From DATMNR01 sp963702765 (lineage in GTDB: Bacteria; Chloroflexota; Ktedonobacteria; Ktedonobacterales; Ktedonobacteraceae), in the NCBI GenBank assembly GCA_963702765.1, contig CAVPEB010000005.1, positions 91,085 to 155,084 on the forward strand: 64,000 nt of DNA. Direction: 5' to 3'. Positions 46,367-55,619 of the stretch are shown here, one piece after another; within the stretch, counting starts at the first letter, position 1, and each line of letters begins with the position of its first letter. Position numbers and translations under genes: made by a program. The notes under the pieces are model-generated. The model saw only the letters and a program-made list of their open reading frames with translations. It searched no databases and was not told where the DNA came from.

Positions 46367-46420
46367 TGATTAGTTACAACTCATCTTACATTTGCCAAAT
46401 AGTTGTACCTTTTGCAATTA

Positions 46421-47374
46421 CTAGCGCTGAATGAATTCCCTGGCAAACAACCGTAGAGATTCCAATTTTGCGGCATCTGGGAACCAGATGATCAATTCTT
46501 GTACTCCTACTTCTTCAAATTCAGCGATTCTTTTTCGCATCGACTCAGGGGTTCCAATCAAGGAATTAGCCTGCATCATGGAGACAAGCGAGCGTTGTTG
46601 TTCACTCAATGAAGCTAATGCTGTCTCCTCTGAATCGCCTATGACGCAGATTGTAGAAGTTGTGCGACGGATATCAGAGTAATCTCTTCCCAACTGCTCG
46701 CAGTGCATTTTAATGACGTCGAGTTTATGGCGTATGGTTTGGATATCACCTCCACCAACATTGCAAGCATCGGCATATTGAGCAACTAGTTTGAGGGTGA
46801 CCTTTTCGCCACCACCACCGATGAGCAGAGGGATATGGGGCTTTTGAACCCCTTTAGGCTGGTTAATTGCACCACGAACCTGATAATATTTACCGTCAAA
46901 GACTGCCTGGTCCTGTGTCCACATCGCTAGAATGACTTGCACTGCTTCACGCAAATAACGCAGTCGCTCCGGTGCATCGGGATAATTGAATCCATAAGCA
47001 AGATATTCATGTTGATACCAACCGGCTCCGATCCCAAAGTCGAGTCGCCCATGGCTCATAACATCGACAGTACTCGCCATTTTAGCAAGTAGCGCCGGGT
47101 TGCGATATCCATTACAGGTGACCATCTGACCTATTCGCACACGTTTGGTATCACGTGCTAAAGCTGCCGTACTCATCCAACATTCAAATGTGACTTCCTG
47201 TGAAGGAAGGGGTATCGTATGGAAGTGGTCATAAAGCCAGACAGAATCAAAGCCTAAAGATTCGGCCTCCTGTGCAACAGAAGTCATAGCCTCATATGCT
47301 TCTACCGGGTCAGGAAAGTCCACAAGGTCCATACGCCAACCTTGAGGGACCATCACGCCGAATTTCATTGTCAT
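46421..47374 (-). CDS. F420-dependent LLM-class (luciferase-like) oxidoreductase
   Basis: 317 residues of the luciferase-like TIM-barrel family. MKFGVMVPQG at the N-terminus, WLYDHFHTIP, then VTCNGYRNPALLAKMASTVD and GIGAGWYQHEYLAYG are typical of F420-dependent members. The start at 47374 (MTMKFG) has GAAGGAG upstream; a 33-residue longer version lacks a site. It suggests F420 is made in this organism, supported by the Ddn-like gene at 57696. Substrate unknown. Confidence 0.9.
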   Translation of the reverse strand: MTMKFGVMVPQGWRMDLVDFPDPVEAYEAMTSVAQEAESLGFDSVWLYDHFHTIPLPSQEVTFECWMSTAALARDTKRVRIGQMVTCNGYRNPALLAKMASTVDVMSHGRLDFGIGAGWYQHEYLAYGFNYPDAPERLRYLREAVQVILAMWTQDQAVFDGKYYQVRGAINQPKGVQKPHIPLLIGGGGEKVTLKLVAQYADACNVGGGDIQTIRHKLDVIKMHCEQLGRDYSDIRRTTSTICVIGDSEETALASLSEQQRSLVSMMQANSLIGTPESMRKRIAEFEEVGVQELIIWFPDAAKLESLRLFAREFIQR

Positions 47375-47516
47375 AAATAGTGCTCCTTCTAAATGATAGG
47401 CAGATGAGTATATTCTAACACACATCACTTTTTGTTCGGGGAAACTAGCGATTGCTATTGACAGGCGGCGCAATGATGATTTTTAACAAAATAATTAGGA
47501 TATCGTTAGGATCAAC

Positions 47517-47563
47517 GATGGCCGATAAATCGGCGATGTGCGCGATAAATCGGCACCTACGAG
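47517..47563. repeat. Dispersed repeat, family B, copy 1
   Basis: Two adjacent GATAAATCGGC-type units (GCCGATAAATCGGC, then CGCGATAAATCGGC) followed by CCTACGAG. Near-identical blocks lie at 49265 and 59899. Confidence 0.8.
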
Positions 47564-47701
47564 TTTCTGGCTTGGGTAGTGAATCTACATAAATGTGGCC
47601 GTAGAATTTTTTTAATCTTGTTTCACAATGAAGGGAAATTTTAAACAGAACATCAATTGACATTGCAATGATAATGAACAGTAGATAGAAGGAGACTGTT
47701 T

Positions 47702-48106
47702 ATGAAGGTATCTAAACGCACGAAGGTGCTTTTTTCACTTGTCGGAATTCCACTTTTGTTTGTGATTTCGTTCGCAATCGTGATTGCCGCTTACGAAAGT
47801 TTTCATAAACCACCCGAAGTAGATGTTATGTTGAATGGTTTTTCTCCGCAAAATTTGGAAATTCCAGAAGGTCAAGCGGTTCACTTTGTGAACCGCTCAA
47901 CAACCATTACCCAGGTTATATGCCTGGGCACTAACAATCATTGTGATCCTTATGCAGCGCTTCCGCGAGGATTAAAAAGCCCCGGAATTCGAATCGCTCC
48001 AGGGCAAGCCAAAGATGTTGTCTTCGATTTCTATGGTACATTTCACGTAACAAGCTTAATAGGTTCAGGGATGAATCTGACTGTTACTGTTGATTCTGCT
48101 GTCTAA
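47702..48106 (+). CDS. Cupredoxin-like secreted protein lacking a clear copper site
   Basis: 134 residues: an uncleaved or cleaved N-terminal helix (residues 9-30) and a beta-sandwich after it, with EIPEGQAVHFVNRS and TFHVTSLIGSGMNLTVTV in plastocyanin-like order. Only H115 and M124 are at the C-terminal positions, and there is no Cys in the YC-x-H loop seen in the homologue at 24913, so copper binding is doubtful. C74 and C81 could form a disulfide. AAGGAG precedes the ATG. Confidence 0.7.
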   Translation: MKVSKRTKVLFSLVGIPLLFVISFAIVIAAYESFHKPPEVDVMLNGFSPQNLEIPEGQAVHFVNRSTTITQVICLGTNNHCDPYAALPRGLKSPGIRIAPGQAKDVVFDFYGTFHVTSLIGSGMNLTVTVDSAV

Positions 48107-48127
48107 TATTTGGAGAATGAACTTGTT

Positions 48128-49162
48128 TCAAACCATCTTAGGCGAGAGCCGTTCAGCCAGGTATTTCAGGCTCAACGGATAACGGTACTCTATATCAAAG
48201 TGAGTTGCGTCGAACAGTTCAAAGAATACATCAGTGACACCAATGCGTTCGAGAGCTTGCCGAAATGCTTCTGCACCGAGATCGAGAAAAAATTGGTCCC
48301 GTTTGCCAGCATCAATATATATAGCGCGCATATTCTTCAGAGTCTGGGCATGAGCAGGTACCATGCGTACAGGATCCAAGGATAACCATTTTGCCCAGAC
48401 ATTGGTATTGAGTTCTCCAGTTTTCAGGTCGTATGGGAGATGGACGGTACCATCTTCATCAGACGAGTAACAAGCAGCCATGCACCAATCATTTAAGAGG
48501 TAACCATCGCTCTGTTTAGTTAAGGCTGGTCTGGTTCGAAAGTCTTCCCAAAAAGCTTGAAACGAGCCATGATATTCATCTCTGAGCGCTCGTACGGACT
48601 GTGGAAAGTTGGGGAGATAACTCATCTCAAACAATGCATCACCTGCATGAGTAGCTAAGCCGCCCCATAGGTCGGGTCTGAGCATGGGTGTAATCATGGC
48701 TCCGTAGCCTCCGCTGGATTTCCCTGCGATTCCTCGGTGGTCTCGTTGTGGAAGCGTTCGATAGTGTGCATCGACCCAGGGCACGATCTCGTCGCATAGA
48801 TACGTATGGTAACGACCGGTAGCCGGAGAATCGAGAAACTGGCTTCCTCCAATGGATGTCCAGCAGTCCACCCAAACGATTATACAAGGTGGAATTTCGC
48901 CTGTTGCGATCATCTCGTCCGCTAATTCGGGATAGTTCTTTCTAAATGGAGAGCGATTGCGCCACATATCCAACTGACCAGTAAGGCCTTGTATTTGATA
49001 GATAGAGGGATAATGGCGGCCAGGTTCTTTATCATAGCCTGGTGGCAAATATATCCATAATGGTCGCTCATGAGGATCTCCTAAAGGGTTGTTTTGAAGC
49101 ACTTGGCTGTCAAATGTTATCTCTTCAAAGCGACCCTGTGTGTTTATGGACCATGGGAGCAT
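48128..49162 (-). CDS. Esterase (alpha/beta hydrolase, esterase D/S9-like family)
   Basis: 344 residues. WIYLPPGYDKEP and the nucleophile GKSSGGYGAM are typical of the putative-esterase family, with the His in DATHFDIEYRYP as the likely last triad residue. No signal peptide. It converges with the cupredoxin-like gene, with 21 bases between the stops. Substrate unknown; the family includes acyl esterases and enterochelin-esterase-like enzymes. Confidence 0.82.
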   Translation of the reverse strand: MLPWSINTQGRFEEITFDSQVLQNNPLGDPHERPLWIYLPPGYDKEPGRHYPSIYQIQGLTGQLDMWRNRSPFRKNYPELADEMIATGEIPPCIIVWVDCWTSIGGSQFLDSPATGRYHTYLCDEIVPWVDAHYRTLPQRDHRGIAGKSSGGYGAMITPMLRPDLWGGLATHAGDALFEMSYLPNFPQSVRALRDEYHGSFQAFWEDFRTRPALTKQSDGYLLNDWCMAACYSSDEDGTVHLPYDLKTGELNTNVWAKWLSLDPVRMVPAHAQTLKNMRAIYIDAGKRDQFFLDLGAEAFRQALERIGVTDVFFELFDATHFDIEYRYPLSLKYLAERLSPKMV

Positions 49163-49264
49163 CTTTTATAGCCTTTCAAGTAGGGAGAACGAACAAAGTT
49201 AGTAAGTACTGAATAACTTTAGCTCGTTTTCTTGTACAAAGCAACAGCGAGAACCTGCATCAAG

Positions 49265-49309
49265 TCCGATAAATCGGCGGTGTGCGCGATAAATCGGTAC
49301 ATACGGGTG
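49265..49309. repeat. Dispersed repeat, family B, copy 2
   Basis: Same structure as the copy at 47517 but with changed right end (CGGTACATACGGG). It lies in the divergent gap between the esterase and the homocysteinase-like gene. Confidence 0.78.
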
Positions 49310-49410
49310 ACTGGATTATGATGTTAATAAGCGTTATTGACTAGCTGATAAAATTATATACAAGAAATGTTGTTATCACAACGAAGATTGATGGGCGAAA
49401 GGAATTCACG

Positions 49411-50619
49411 ATGCTTGAAAAACAAAAGCAAGATGTCTCAGATGTAGATTTAGTGGCTCAAGGTCTACAGAAGATTCGCTGGGCTGAAATGCACCAACGA
49501 CTTCTTCACAGGCTGCGCATACAGTTTAGTGAGACAAAGCCTTTCGCTGGTCTTACAATTGGCATGTGTTTGCATGTTGAACCTAAGACTGCGGTACTGT
49601 GTTCAGTGTTGCAAGCTGGCGGGGCTAAAGTTGTAATTACCGGCAGCCCTGGAACTACAAAGAATGATGTAGTTGCGGCTCTCAGGCACAATGGAGTCAT
49701 TGTCTTTGGGCAACAAGAGGATGACAGTAAGAAGCACCAGGAGAATATAGAGCAGGTCTTGTCGCATGACCCTCATCTTTTCCTGGATAACGGAGCTGAT
49801 CTTGTTGCGACACATCTTGCTCAGTTCGCTCAGGGTCGTGTCTTTGCAGGTACTGAGGAAACTACAACGGGAGCCAACCGTTTACGGGGAGAGTTTCGCA
49901 ACTCTTTAACATTTCCTATTATCGTTATCAACGATAGCCCACTAAAACTGATCATGGAGAATGAACATGGGGTTGGACCAACCATCGTCGAGGGTTTTAT
50001 GCGCGAAACGAATTTGTTAGTGCAATCGAAGCAGTTCGTTGTCTTTGGCTATGGCTCAGTCGGGCGTGGCATTGCACGCAGTTTACGGAGGTTAGGAGGT
50101 CAGGTGACCGTCGTTGAAGTAGATCCAATCAGGGCTTTAGAGGCGGTACTCGATGGCATGAATGTCACAAATCTTGAGGATGCTTTGAGGATTGGAGAGG
50201 TATTCTTCACAGCAACGGGTAGACCAGATGCTATTGCAGGCGAGTCTCTTGACCAACTGCAAGATGGAGCAATTCTCGCCAATGCAGGTCATTTTTCATG
50301 GGAAATTGATATTGCTACACTAAAGAAACGTTCGATTACCATTGAGCGGTTCCGGGATTGGGTTGAACTTTTCACATTGGAAGATGGGAGACGTATTACG
50401 CTTCTTGCTCAAGGCGAAATGTTGAATCTTGCTGGTGGCGGGGGGAATCCAATAGAGACTATGGATCTAGGTTTCGCTTTGCAGGCTCAATCGCTTGCTT
50501 TTCTAGCGACGCAGTTTAAGAATCTTCCAGTCGGGCCGCAACCTGTTCCTGGTGAGATCAATGCAACGGTCGCAAGTTGGATGGTCGAAAACCTCTCGCA
50601 TATGCGATCAACACAATGA
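49411..50619 (+). CDS. Adenosylhomocysteinase-like protein
   Basis: 402 residues of the SAHH family, short Thermotoga/archaeal type without the C-terminal KPDHYRY tail. Present: CLHVEPKTAVL (substrate His), DNGADL, EETTTGANRL, and the NAD motif FGYGSVGRGIA. In the active-site stretch NDSPLKLIMENEHG, Lys179 and Asn184 are kept but the usual Asp next to the Asn is Glu (E183). It may hydrolyse S-adenosylhomocysteine or a related nucleoside. It is divergent from the esterase gene; no methionine-cycle gene is adjacent. Confidence 0.82.
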   Translation: MLEKQKQDVSDVDLVAQGLQKIRWAEMHQRLLHRLRIQFSETKPFAGLTIGMCLHVEPKTAVLCSVLQAGGAKVVITGSPGTTKNDVVAALRHNGVIVFGQQEDDSKKHQENIEQVLSHDPHLFLDNGADLVATHLAQFAQGRVFAGTEETTTGANRLRGEFRNSLTFPIIVINDSPLKLIMENEHGVGPTIVEGFMRETNLLVQSKQFVVFGYGSVGRGIARSLRRLGGQVTVVEVDPIRALEAVLDGMNVTNLEDALRIGEVFFTATGRPDAIAGESLDQLQDGAILANAGHFSWEIDIATLKKRSITIERFRDWVELFTLEDGRRITLLAQGEMLNLAGGGGNPIETMDLGFALQAQSLAFLATQFKNLPVGPQPVPGEINATVASWMVENLSHMRSTQ

Positions 50620-50633
50620 AGACGCATCGTATT

Positions 50634-51599
50634 TTATGATATTACAGATTTCAAAGTTTCGAGACTAATATTGGCTCCACATAAAACAATAACGACTGTT
50701 TTACCCTGAAATCTTTCAGGTATTTTGAGAAGTGCTGCTAGCGGAACGCCTGCAGCACCTTCGATTAACATGTGATGTGTCTCGATAAACAGACGCATGG
50801 CCTGACGAATCTCTTCCTCTGAAACGAGGATATAGTCATCAACAAGCCTCTGACAGAGTGGAAACGTGATTGAATCCTTCTCGATTCCCCCAGCAGTACC
50901 ATCTGAGAGCGTTGGTAGCGATTCCATTTCAAGAATTTGCCCAGCCTGTACGGATTTTGCCATGACAGGGGAATGCGTGGGTGAACAACCTATCATTTCT
51001 GCACGAGGGAATAGTGTTTTCACATACCCGGCAATTCCAGAGATCATTCCTCCGCCTCCAACCGCGACAAGCACCACGTCTATCTGTTTGACCTGCTCGG
51101 AAAGTTCAATGCCGATGGTTCCCTGCCCACCTACTACGTGAAGATTGTTGTAGGGTGAGATATAATGCATACCTTGCTGTTCAGCATAAGAACGAGCATA
51201 TGTCTCTGTTTCAAGGCAATCAGTGCTCCAAAAGCGAGTACTAGCCTTAAAGTTGCTAATTGCAGCGACCTTGGTGGAGGAAGTGTCTTCGGGTAGGAAA
51301 ATAGTGCCGTTGATATTAAGAGTGTGGAGTCCGAATGCAACGGCGATACCATGATTGCCTGAAGATGCTGTGACCACTCCCCTGGCGCTTTGTTCTTTTG
51401 ATAGAGATAGCAATGCATTCAAGGCACCTCGTACTTTGAACGAGCCGGTATATTGAAGATTTTCCAATTTCAAAAATATTTGACCGCCTGTTATTTTACT
51501 CAGGTGATGAGAATACTCAAGAGGGGTTTTTCGGATATATGGTCTTATCTTCTGCTCAGCCTGTAGGATTGCTTGTAAAAACATGGTTGATGCTATCAT
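50634..51599 (-). CDS. Threonine/serine dehydratase-like PLP enzyme
   Basis: 321 residues, fold type II PLP enzyme with the Schiff-base Lys in YTGSFKVRGA (K55), SSGNHGIAVAFG and VAVGGGGMISGIAGY (phosphate-binding glycines). It lacks the C-terminal ACT regulatory domain of biosynthetic IlvA, so it resembles catabolic TdcB or a serine racemase-type enzyme. Its ATG overlaps the TGA of the upstream monooxygenase (ATGA), indicating translational coupling. Confidence 0.88.
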   Translation of the reverse strand: MIASTMFLQAILQAEQKIRPYIRKTPLEYSHHLSKITGGQIFLKLENLQYTGSFKVRGALNALLSLSKEQSARGVVTASSGNHGIAVAFGLHTLNINGTIFLPEDTSSTKVAAISNFKASTRFWSTDCLETETYARSYAEQQGMHYISPYNNLHVVGGQGTIGIELSEQVKQIDVVLVAVGGGGMISGIAGYVKTLFPRAEMIGCSPTHSPVMAKSVQAGQILEMESLPTLSDGTAGGIEKDSITFPLCQRLVDDYILVSEEEIRQAMRLFIETHHMLIEGAAGVPLAALLKIPERFQGKTVVIVLCGANISLETLKSVIS

Positions 51600-53194
51600 C
51601 TCATCTCGCTCTGTATAACAGCTGCCTTTTCGTTCCGAGTTGCCATGTTTTGGGGAATTAATGTATAGTTGCGCGGATCAAAATGGCGTGTCCGATGGCG
51701 ATACTCAAAGGTAAAGCCAGGCCAGAGTGTTGTGTTGTGGCCATTGGCATCGAGATACCAGCTCTTGCATCCGGAAGTCCAGACGGTATCGTGCATTCGC
51801 GTTTGCATTTCAGTATCGAATGCTTCCTGTATCTCTGGCCGTAGATCGACAGCAACCAGGTTGCGTCGATCCATCCTCCGCAGACAGTCCAGGATATAGT
51901 TGAGTTGGGACTCGATCATATAGACCATGGAATTGTGACCCAAACCAGTGTTTGGCCCAATGAGCAAAAATAGATTGGGAAAACCAGAGACAGTCGTTCC
52001 GAGATACGCGCTGGAGCCAGCATGCCAGTGTTCAGCGAGTGATCGTCCGTCGCGTCCATGTATGTAGTGTGGAAGCTGTGAATCGGTGACATGAAAGCCT
52101 GTTCCGAAAATGATCGCGTCGATTGGATGCTCCGAACCATCTTCGGTCAAGATGCTATGCGCTGTTACCTCACGAATCTTGTCTGTGATAACTTCAACAT
52201 TGGGCTGAGTAAGAGCGGGATAAAAATCGTCGGACAGCAGGACACGCTTACAGCCCATGGTATAGTTGGGTGTGAGCTTTGTTCGAAGGATAGGATCATT
52301 GACTTGCTTTCTCAGGTAATTGAGCGAGAGTTGCATTGCGCCTTCTAATATGTTTTTACGATAGATAAAGCCTAACGCTACTAACTCCTGCCGTAAATAA
52401 ATTCTAGAGCGCACGTAACGTTGTGTGAAAGGTAGGAGACGAAACATAGCACGCTGCCAGGAAGGAATGCGATGATCATTACGGGGAAGAATCCATGGCG
52501 GGGTACGTTGAAAAAGTAACAAATGCTTGACCTGTGGCTGGATCCTGGGAATAAACTGTATCGACGACGCACCTGTACCGATTACAGCTACATTTTTTCC
52601 TGATAGATCATAGTCGTGATTCCATTGTGCTGAGTGGAACTTCACACCCTCGAAGAGATCAATGCCAGGTATGAGAGGGAAGGAAGGTTCGCTGAGCGGG
52701 CCATTGCCGAGAATAAGAATGTTGGCAGTGAATTGACCTTGCGAAGTGGTGATGTACCAGCATTGGTCAGTTTCATGCCAGGAGGCTTCTAGCAATTTGG
52801 TGTTCCAGAGAATGTGAGGAAGGATGCCATAGTATTTCGCGCAACGGCGTAAATAGTCCCAAATCTCACGTTGGGGAGAGTATGACCTGCTCCAATTTGG
52901 ATTGAGCGCGAAAGAGAAGGAGTACAGGTGGGAAGGGATGTCGCAAGCACAACCAGGATAGGTGTTATCACGCCAGGTTCCCCCGATATCTGATGCCTTC
53001 TCAAGCACTACAAAGTTTTCGTAACCTTGCTGCTTGAGTCGAATTGCCATACCCAATCCAGAAAATCCCGTCCCCAGAATGACTATATCTATATGGCGTT
53101 TATCCGCCTGATCATGAAATTGCGTGTTTGAAAATGTCTGTGTTTGATCGGCATGGAGCGTTTTGCTTTTACTGGCTGCAAAAAACTGGGACAT
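51596..53194 (-). CDS. Flavin-binding monooxygenase (Baeyer-Villiger type)
   Basis: 532 residues. FAD motif GTGFSGLGMAIRL at ~38-52, the Baeyer-Villiger signature FEGVKFHSAQWNHD, and an NADPH motif VIGTGASSIQ. The fingerprint FxGxxxHxxxW is complete. It oxidises a ketone or similar carbonyl. It starts at ATG 53194 with AAGGGGA upstream and is coupled with the dehydratase after it. A MITE-like element sits just before it. Confidence 0.9.
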   Translation of the reverse strand: MSQFFAASKSKTLHADQTQTFSNTQFHDQADKRHIDIVILGTGFSGLGMAIRLKQQGYENFVVLEKASDIGGTWRDNTYPGCACDIPSHLYSFSFALNPNWSRSYSPQREIWDYLRRCAKYYGILPHILWNTKLLEASWHETDQCWYITTSQGQFTANILILGNGPLSEPSFPLIPGIDLFEGVKFHSAQWNHDYDLSGKNVAVIGTGASSIQFIPRIQPQVKHLLLFQRTPPWILPRNDHRIPSWQRAMFRLLPFTQRYVRSRIYLRQELVALGFIYRKNILEGAMQLSLNYLRKQVNDPILRTKLTPNYTMGCKRVLLSDDFYPALTQPNVEVITDKIREVTAHSILTEDGSEHPIDAIIFGTGFHVTDSQLPHYIHGRDGRSLAEHWHAGSSAYLGTTVSGFPNLFLLIGPNTGLGHNSMVYMIESQLNYILDCLRRMDRRNLVAVDLRPEIQEAFDTEMQTRMHDTVWTSGCKSWYLDANGHNTTLWPGFTFEYRHRTRHFDPRNYTLIPQNMATRNEKAAVIQSEMR

Positions 53195-53226
53195 GGTTGA
53201 TTCCCCTTGGGACTGACTTGTAGATG

Positions 53227-53355
53227 GTTCTACCACCTATCGGGTGCTGAATGGAAAAGTGACCAGGACAGCGCCAAAAAGCGCCCCCACACCACATCCA
53301 CGCAACCCCTGTCCCTACATCAGGGATTATCTGACACCTAATAGTTGGTAGAACT
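53227..53355. mobile_element. MITE-like element with terminal inverted repeats and flanking 10-bp direct repeat
   Basis: The 129-base block has terminal inverted repeats GTTCTACCACCTAT (53227-53240) and ATAGTTGGTAGAAC (53341-53354), 13 of 14 positions matching. It is flanked by the exact direct repeat CTTGTAGATG at 53217-53226 and 53356-53365, as expected for a target-site duplication. The inside is GC-rich without a coding frame. Family A copy at 3073 shares its left end and its CCCAC...CCCTACA part. Confidence 0.75.
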
Positions 53356-53490
53356 CTTGTAGATGGGTTGTTGGATATGTTGTACGAAAGAGTATATCAT
53401 ATATATTATCTACTTTTGCGTAACATTCATTTCAGATATGTTGGTTGGTAGCAATCGCCATTCCCTTCATTGATTCTTTGGAGCGTATAC

Positions 53491-54969
53491 ATGCATCGGA
53501 CCCGGCTTGATCCCAAAATTAGTGTGAGTGTTGTCTTCGTCACTGCAATGTTCATGAGCATTATGGATTCGACGATTGTGAACGTGGCTCTGCCGTCGAT
53601 CGCACGCCAGCTAAACGTACCCAGCTCTGCTATCGATGCTGTGGTAGTTGCTTACCTGGTTAGCCTGGCTGTTGTAATGCCAGCCTCCGGATGGTTGGGG
53701 GACCGATTTGGCACTAAACGAATCTTGCTGCTTGCATTAACGCTTTTTACTATTTCGTCGGCTCTGTGCGGTCTGGCTCAAAGTTATGAGATGTTAATCT
53801 TATTCAGAGTCTTGCAGGGAGCCGCTGGAGGCGCACTCACACCAGTAGGCACAGCGATGCTGTATCGTACGTTTCCCCCATCGCAACGCGTGCAAGTCTC
53901 GCGCATCCTCATGTTTGCGACGATCCTCGCACCAGCACTCGGGCCAATACTAGGAGGCCTGCTTGTGACGAAGTTATCATGGCGTTGGGTTTTTTACGTG
54001 AATGTACCAGTTGGGATTGTGGCATGTTTGTTTGGACTCATTTTTCTTTACGAGCATAAAGAAGAATCTCCGGGGCGCTTCGATCTCGGGGGATTCCTGC
54101 TGGCAGGAAGTGGTCTTGCACTCCTTATGTATGCACTTAGCGAGGGGCCGTCTCTGGGGTGGACATCCATAAATATTTTTGGTAGCGCAATAGCGGGTAC
54201 TCTCCTACTTTGCCTGTTTGTCGTGGTTGAGTTGAGGGTGCCAGAACCAATGATAGATTTAGGCCTTCTCAACAATCGACTGTTTCGTGTCACAAACCTA
54301 GTGTCGTTCTTTGCCTATGCAGGTTTCCTGGGGGTACTCTTCATTGCACCGTTATTCCTGCAGGAGGCACGTGGGGTCACAGCGCTTGTCTCGGGTCTGA
54401 CAACTTTCCCTGAAGCAATTGGTGTTGTTGTGTCAACACAATTGGTTGCCAGACTTTATCCCCGAATAGGACCACGCCGACTTATGGCTGGCGGGCTTGC
54501 TGGCGTTTCAATTTTGATGGCTTTGTTGACGCTGATGGGGCAAGACACTAACCTGTGGGTCATGCGAGTGTTGATGTTTCTTATTGGCGCAGGGATGGCA
54601 TATGCATTTCTGCCACTCAGGGCTGCTGCTTTTGCTACTATCTCGTCCACTTCTACAGGAAGGGCATCAGCATTCTATAGCGCACAGACTCAGTTAGGCG
54701 CTGCGCTTGGAGTTGCAATATTAGGCAGCGTGTTAAGCATTATTGGAACGACTACCTTGAGTGCTACTGGAACAGTTGAGCCAAACTTGCTTGCCTATCA
54801 CGCTGCTTTCCTGGCTGCGGCCGTACTGACGTTGATTGCGGCATGCATTGCGTTGGCTGTTTCAGATAAGGATGCTGCAGTGACAATGAGGCGAAAGTCC
54901 AGTGCAATCGAGAGTGATGAGAAGCCAGAACTGGTTCCGAGTGCGGATGTTGTTCAAGATGGGAATTAA
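53491..54969 (+). CDS. MFS transporter, DHA2 (EmrB/QacA) family
   Basis: 492 residues with about 14 membrane helices. TIVNVALPSIARQLN, motif A GWLGDRFGTKR, and LAPALGPILGGLL (motif C) mark drug:proton antiporters of the 14-helix DHA2 family. ATG at 53491 has GGAG 7 bases upstream. No regulator is adjacent in the same direction. Substrate unknown. Confidence 0.9.
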   Translation: MHRTRLDPKISVSVVFVTAMFMSIMDSTIVNVALPSIARQLNVPSSAIDAVVVAYLVSLAVVMPASGWLGDRFGTKRILLLALTLFTISSALCGLAQSYEMLILFRVLQGAAGGALTPVGTAMLYRTFPPSQRVQVSRILMFATILAPALGPILGGLLVTKLSWRWVFYVNVPVGIVACLFGLIFLYEHKEESPGRFDLGGFLLAGSGLALLMYALSEGPSLGWTSINIFGSAIAGTLLLCLFVVVELRVPEPMIDLGLLNNRLFRVTNLVSFFAYAGFLGVLFIAPLFLQEARGVTALVSGLTTFPEAIGVVVSTQLVARLYPRIGPRRLMAGGLAGVSILMALLTLMGQDTNLWVMRVLMFLIGAGMAYAFLPLRAAAFATISSTSTGRASAFYSAQTQLGAALGVAILGSVLSIIGTTTLSATGTVEPNLLAYHAAFLAAAVLTLIAACIALAVSDKDAAVTMRRKSSAIESDEKPELVPSADVVQDGN

Positions 54970-55089
54970 CAACATAGTGAGGGATTTGAGTGAAGGCACG
55001 GTGGGGATATGGCTAAGCAAACGGTGATCATCATTCACATCTGCAATATGAATGTTTCAACTACTTGTTTTTCTCTGTATTATTATTCG

Positions 55090-55131
55090 AAAATACCGCT
55101 CACGTACCGCTCAAATTGAGCGGTATTTTTT
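55090..55131. terminator. Bidirectional terminator with duplicated left arm
   Basis: A 13-bp stem (AAAATACCGCTCA at 55090-55102 with 55117-55129) and T run; a second partial copy of the arm (TACCGCTCA at 55105-55113) can pair with the same right arm. It lies between the transporter gene and the convergent frame at 55135. Confidence 0.85.
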
Positions 55132-55134
55132 CGC

Positions 55135-55464
55135 TCAACGATTGGATTTTGAGTATTCGATTTTGATTTTCGAGTATGTCTTGAAGAAGGTATTTTTGTA
55201 GAGGTTCGTGACTTCTTGCTCATTGCCCAGAAGCGAGGCTTTTAGGATTAAGAAGATAAATCCATGCTGATAGAACTGGTTTGCCTCGAATTGCGCAAGG
55301 CTGCGTATGCGTTCTGGCTCTTCGCGGATGGATTGGTCTAGTATGTGTTCAGCAAAGATTGCCTGAGCATCTTTGCTGGCATGTTTTTGTATGAAGCTTT
55401 CGAGTCGCAGTGGTTGCTTCCTCTCGTCTTTCATGAAAGTATTGGCTTCTTGAGTAGTATACAC
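55135..55464 (-). CDS. Small hypothetical protein
   Basis: 109 residues, mainly helical and charged (LRLESFIQKHASKDAQAIFA, then NQFYQHGFIFLILKASLLG). No family is recognised. The start is unclear: GTG at 55464 or ATG at 55434, neither with a good ribosome site. Possible gene of low certainty. Confidence 0.45.
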   Translation of the reverse strand: MYTTQEANTFMKDERKQPLRLESFIQKHASKDAQAIFAEHILDQSIREEPERIRSLAQFEANQFYQHGFIFLILKASLLGNEQEVTNLYKNTFFKTYSKIKIEYSKSNR

Positions 55465-55619
55465 CCGCTGTCATTCATCCGTAAGTATTATGAATTTGGT
55501 AAACAAACGTTTTCAGGGAAAGACTTGTTTCCATCTTAGAATACCCTGTTAAAGTTGGTATATAGCGTGAGAAGTTAGCTTTTATTATATTTTTTACTCA
55601 TTTATCTTGCGCAAGTTGT

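Noticed and set aside
47517..49309. CRISPR array
   Set aside because: GATAAATCGG units occur in pairs at isolated places, with no regular spacer series or cas gene.
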